15,427 nt of DNA from Sporodiniella umbellata. Taxonomy: Eukaryota; Mucoromycota; Mucoromycetes; Mucorales; Rhizopodaceae. The stretch is taken from NCBI GenBank assembly GCA_025677835.1, contig JAIXMR010000190.1, positions 1 through 15,427 of the forward strand. The letters run 5' to 3'. This document shows, piece after piece, positions 14,959-15,427 of this stretch (position 1 is the first letter of the stretch; every line of letters starts with the position of its first letter). Under the pieces are notes generated by a model. The model saw only the letters and a program-made list of their open reading frames with translations, had not been told where the DNA came from and did no database searches. The position numbers and the translations under genes were made by a program.

Positions 14959-15427
14959 CTAATAAGGGTATTGGACTTGTTGTGGATGATAATAAGGTTG
15001 ATTGAAGGCTTGTTGTTGGGTTTGAGGAGGGGTGCCGTACTGTTTGCCGGTATAGCTCTGGTTGATATCATCTTCACCAATCGACTCCTTGATCTCCCAA
15101 ATGTTTTGTTTGGCACCCACTGAGAACTCGAGATCTTCTTTTGTAATCGAATCCCAATACTTGTAGACCATCATCACACCCAACAGGGTACAGATCGACC
15201 CAAAAAAGGTACCGTCGATATAATGCTTGGCCTCTGCACAGATAGAGACCGAAAAGATATAGAGAATCAATTGTCCCACAATAAAGAAAATCGTACCAAA
15301 CAAGATATCCCCCAACACCCAACGATCATCTAACGTATTGACCACCAAAATCATCTGCGAAACCACGTAGACAATAAAACAGATGCCGTTGACAATAAAA
15401 TAGAATACCCAAAGGGCTCCAGGCGAT
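14959..15427 (-). CDS. CHS7: Chs7-type chitin synthase export chaperone, C-terminal part (5' end off window)
   Basis: ER membrane chaperone needed in yeast for export of chitin synthase III from the ER. The frame is open to the right edge, so about 155 C-terminal residues are seen and the start is missing. The segment has several membrane helices: LWVFYFIVNGICFIVYVVSQ, LGDILFGTIFFIVGQLILY, and FFGSICTLLGVMMVYKYW. Family-diagnostic blocks include NTLDDRW, AKHYIDGTFFG and YWDSITKEDLEFSVG. After NIWEIKE comes a tail rich in Gln, Tyr and Pro ending QVQYPY, with a TAG stop at 14959-14961. No intron is needed in the visible part. The Met-like start at 15366 is not the true N-terminus because conserved helices continue upstream of it. 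Confidence 0.93.
   Translation of the reverse strand, partial: SPGALWVFYFIVNGICFIVYVVSQMILVVNTLDDRWVLGDILFGTIFFIVGQLILYIFSVSICAEAKHYIDGTFFGSICTLLGVMMVYKYWDSITKEDLEFSVGAKQNIWEIKESIGEDDINQSYTGKQYGTPPQTQQQAFNQPYYHPQQVQYPY

Noticed and set aside
13285..15427. P450 plus neighbours as a secondary-metabolite cluster
   Set aside because: No synthase, tailoring enzyme or dedicated transporter lies beside it; the neighbours are housekeeping or cell-wall genes.
1..15427. Transposons, CRISPR arrays, tRNA or rRNA genes
   Set aside because: I saw no transposase or reverse-transcriptase-like frame, no long terminal repeats, no spaced repeat array and no cloverleaf I could support by eye. A tRNAscan and RepeatMasker run would settle this.

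Overview
The window is nuclear DNA from a fungus. Every multi-exon gene here has short GT-AG introns: I place 31 of them, all 43-79 nt. The intergenic DNA is AT-rich and full of homopolymers and microsatellites. The gene set (F-BAR/RhoGAP regulator, chitin-synthase export chaperone, cerevisin-like protease, microsomal P450) is fungal. The compact introns, a retained Gemin2 gene, a many-repeat Myb protein and a plastid/bacterial-type dicarboxylate carrier suggest an early-diverging fungus, most likely Mucoromycota (Mucorales). That placement is inference.

Layout. 1-1265: no gene seen, microsatellites and A/T runs. 1266-2662 (+): subtilisin/cerevisin-like serine protease with one intron. 3109-5073 (+): DASS/SLC13-type dicarboxylate transporter, seven exons. 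5387-7278 (+): 6-phosphofructo-2-kinase with a degenerate bisphosphatase half, eleven exons. 7591-9477 (-): intronless protein with about ten Myb/SANT repeats. 9593-10482 (+): Gemin2 (SMN-complex) homologue, five exons, divergent from the Myb gene across 115 bp. 10690-13039 (+): F-BAR plus RhoGAP protein, ten exons. 13285-14938 (+): membrane-anchored cytochrome P450, two exons. 14959-15427 (-): C-terminal part of a Chs7-type chitin-synthase export chaperone, cut by the window edge, tail-to-tail with the P450 across 20 bp.

The genes do not form a pathway; this reads as ordinary gene-dense fungal chromosome. Exon joins were chosen by reading phase plus continuity of known family motifs, so the models are internally consistent but not RNA-verified.

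I do not see an undescribed multi-gene system. The observations most worth following are: loss of the phosphatase catalytic residues in the PFK-2 protein; the multi-Myb protein with a 30-residue internal tandem duplication and a presequence-like N-terminus; a four-cysteine insertion and a dileucine sorting signal in the DASS carrier; and the 13 A/T homopolymers of 18 nt or more, several placed inside introns.
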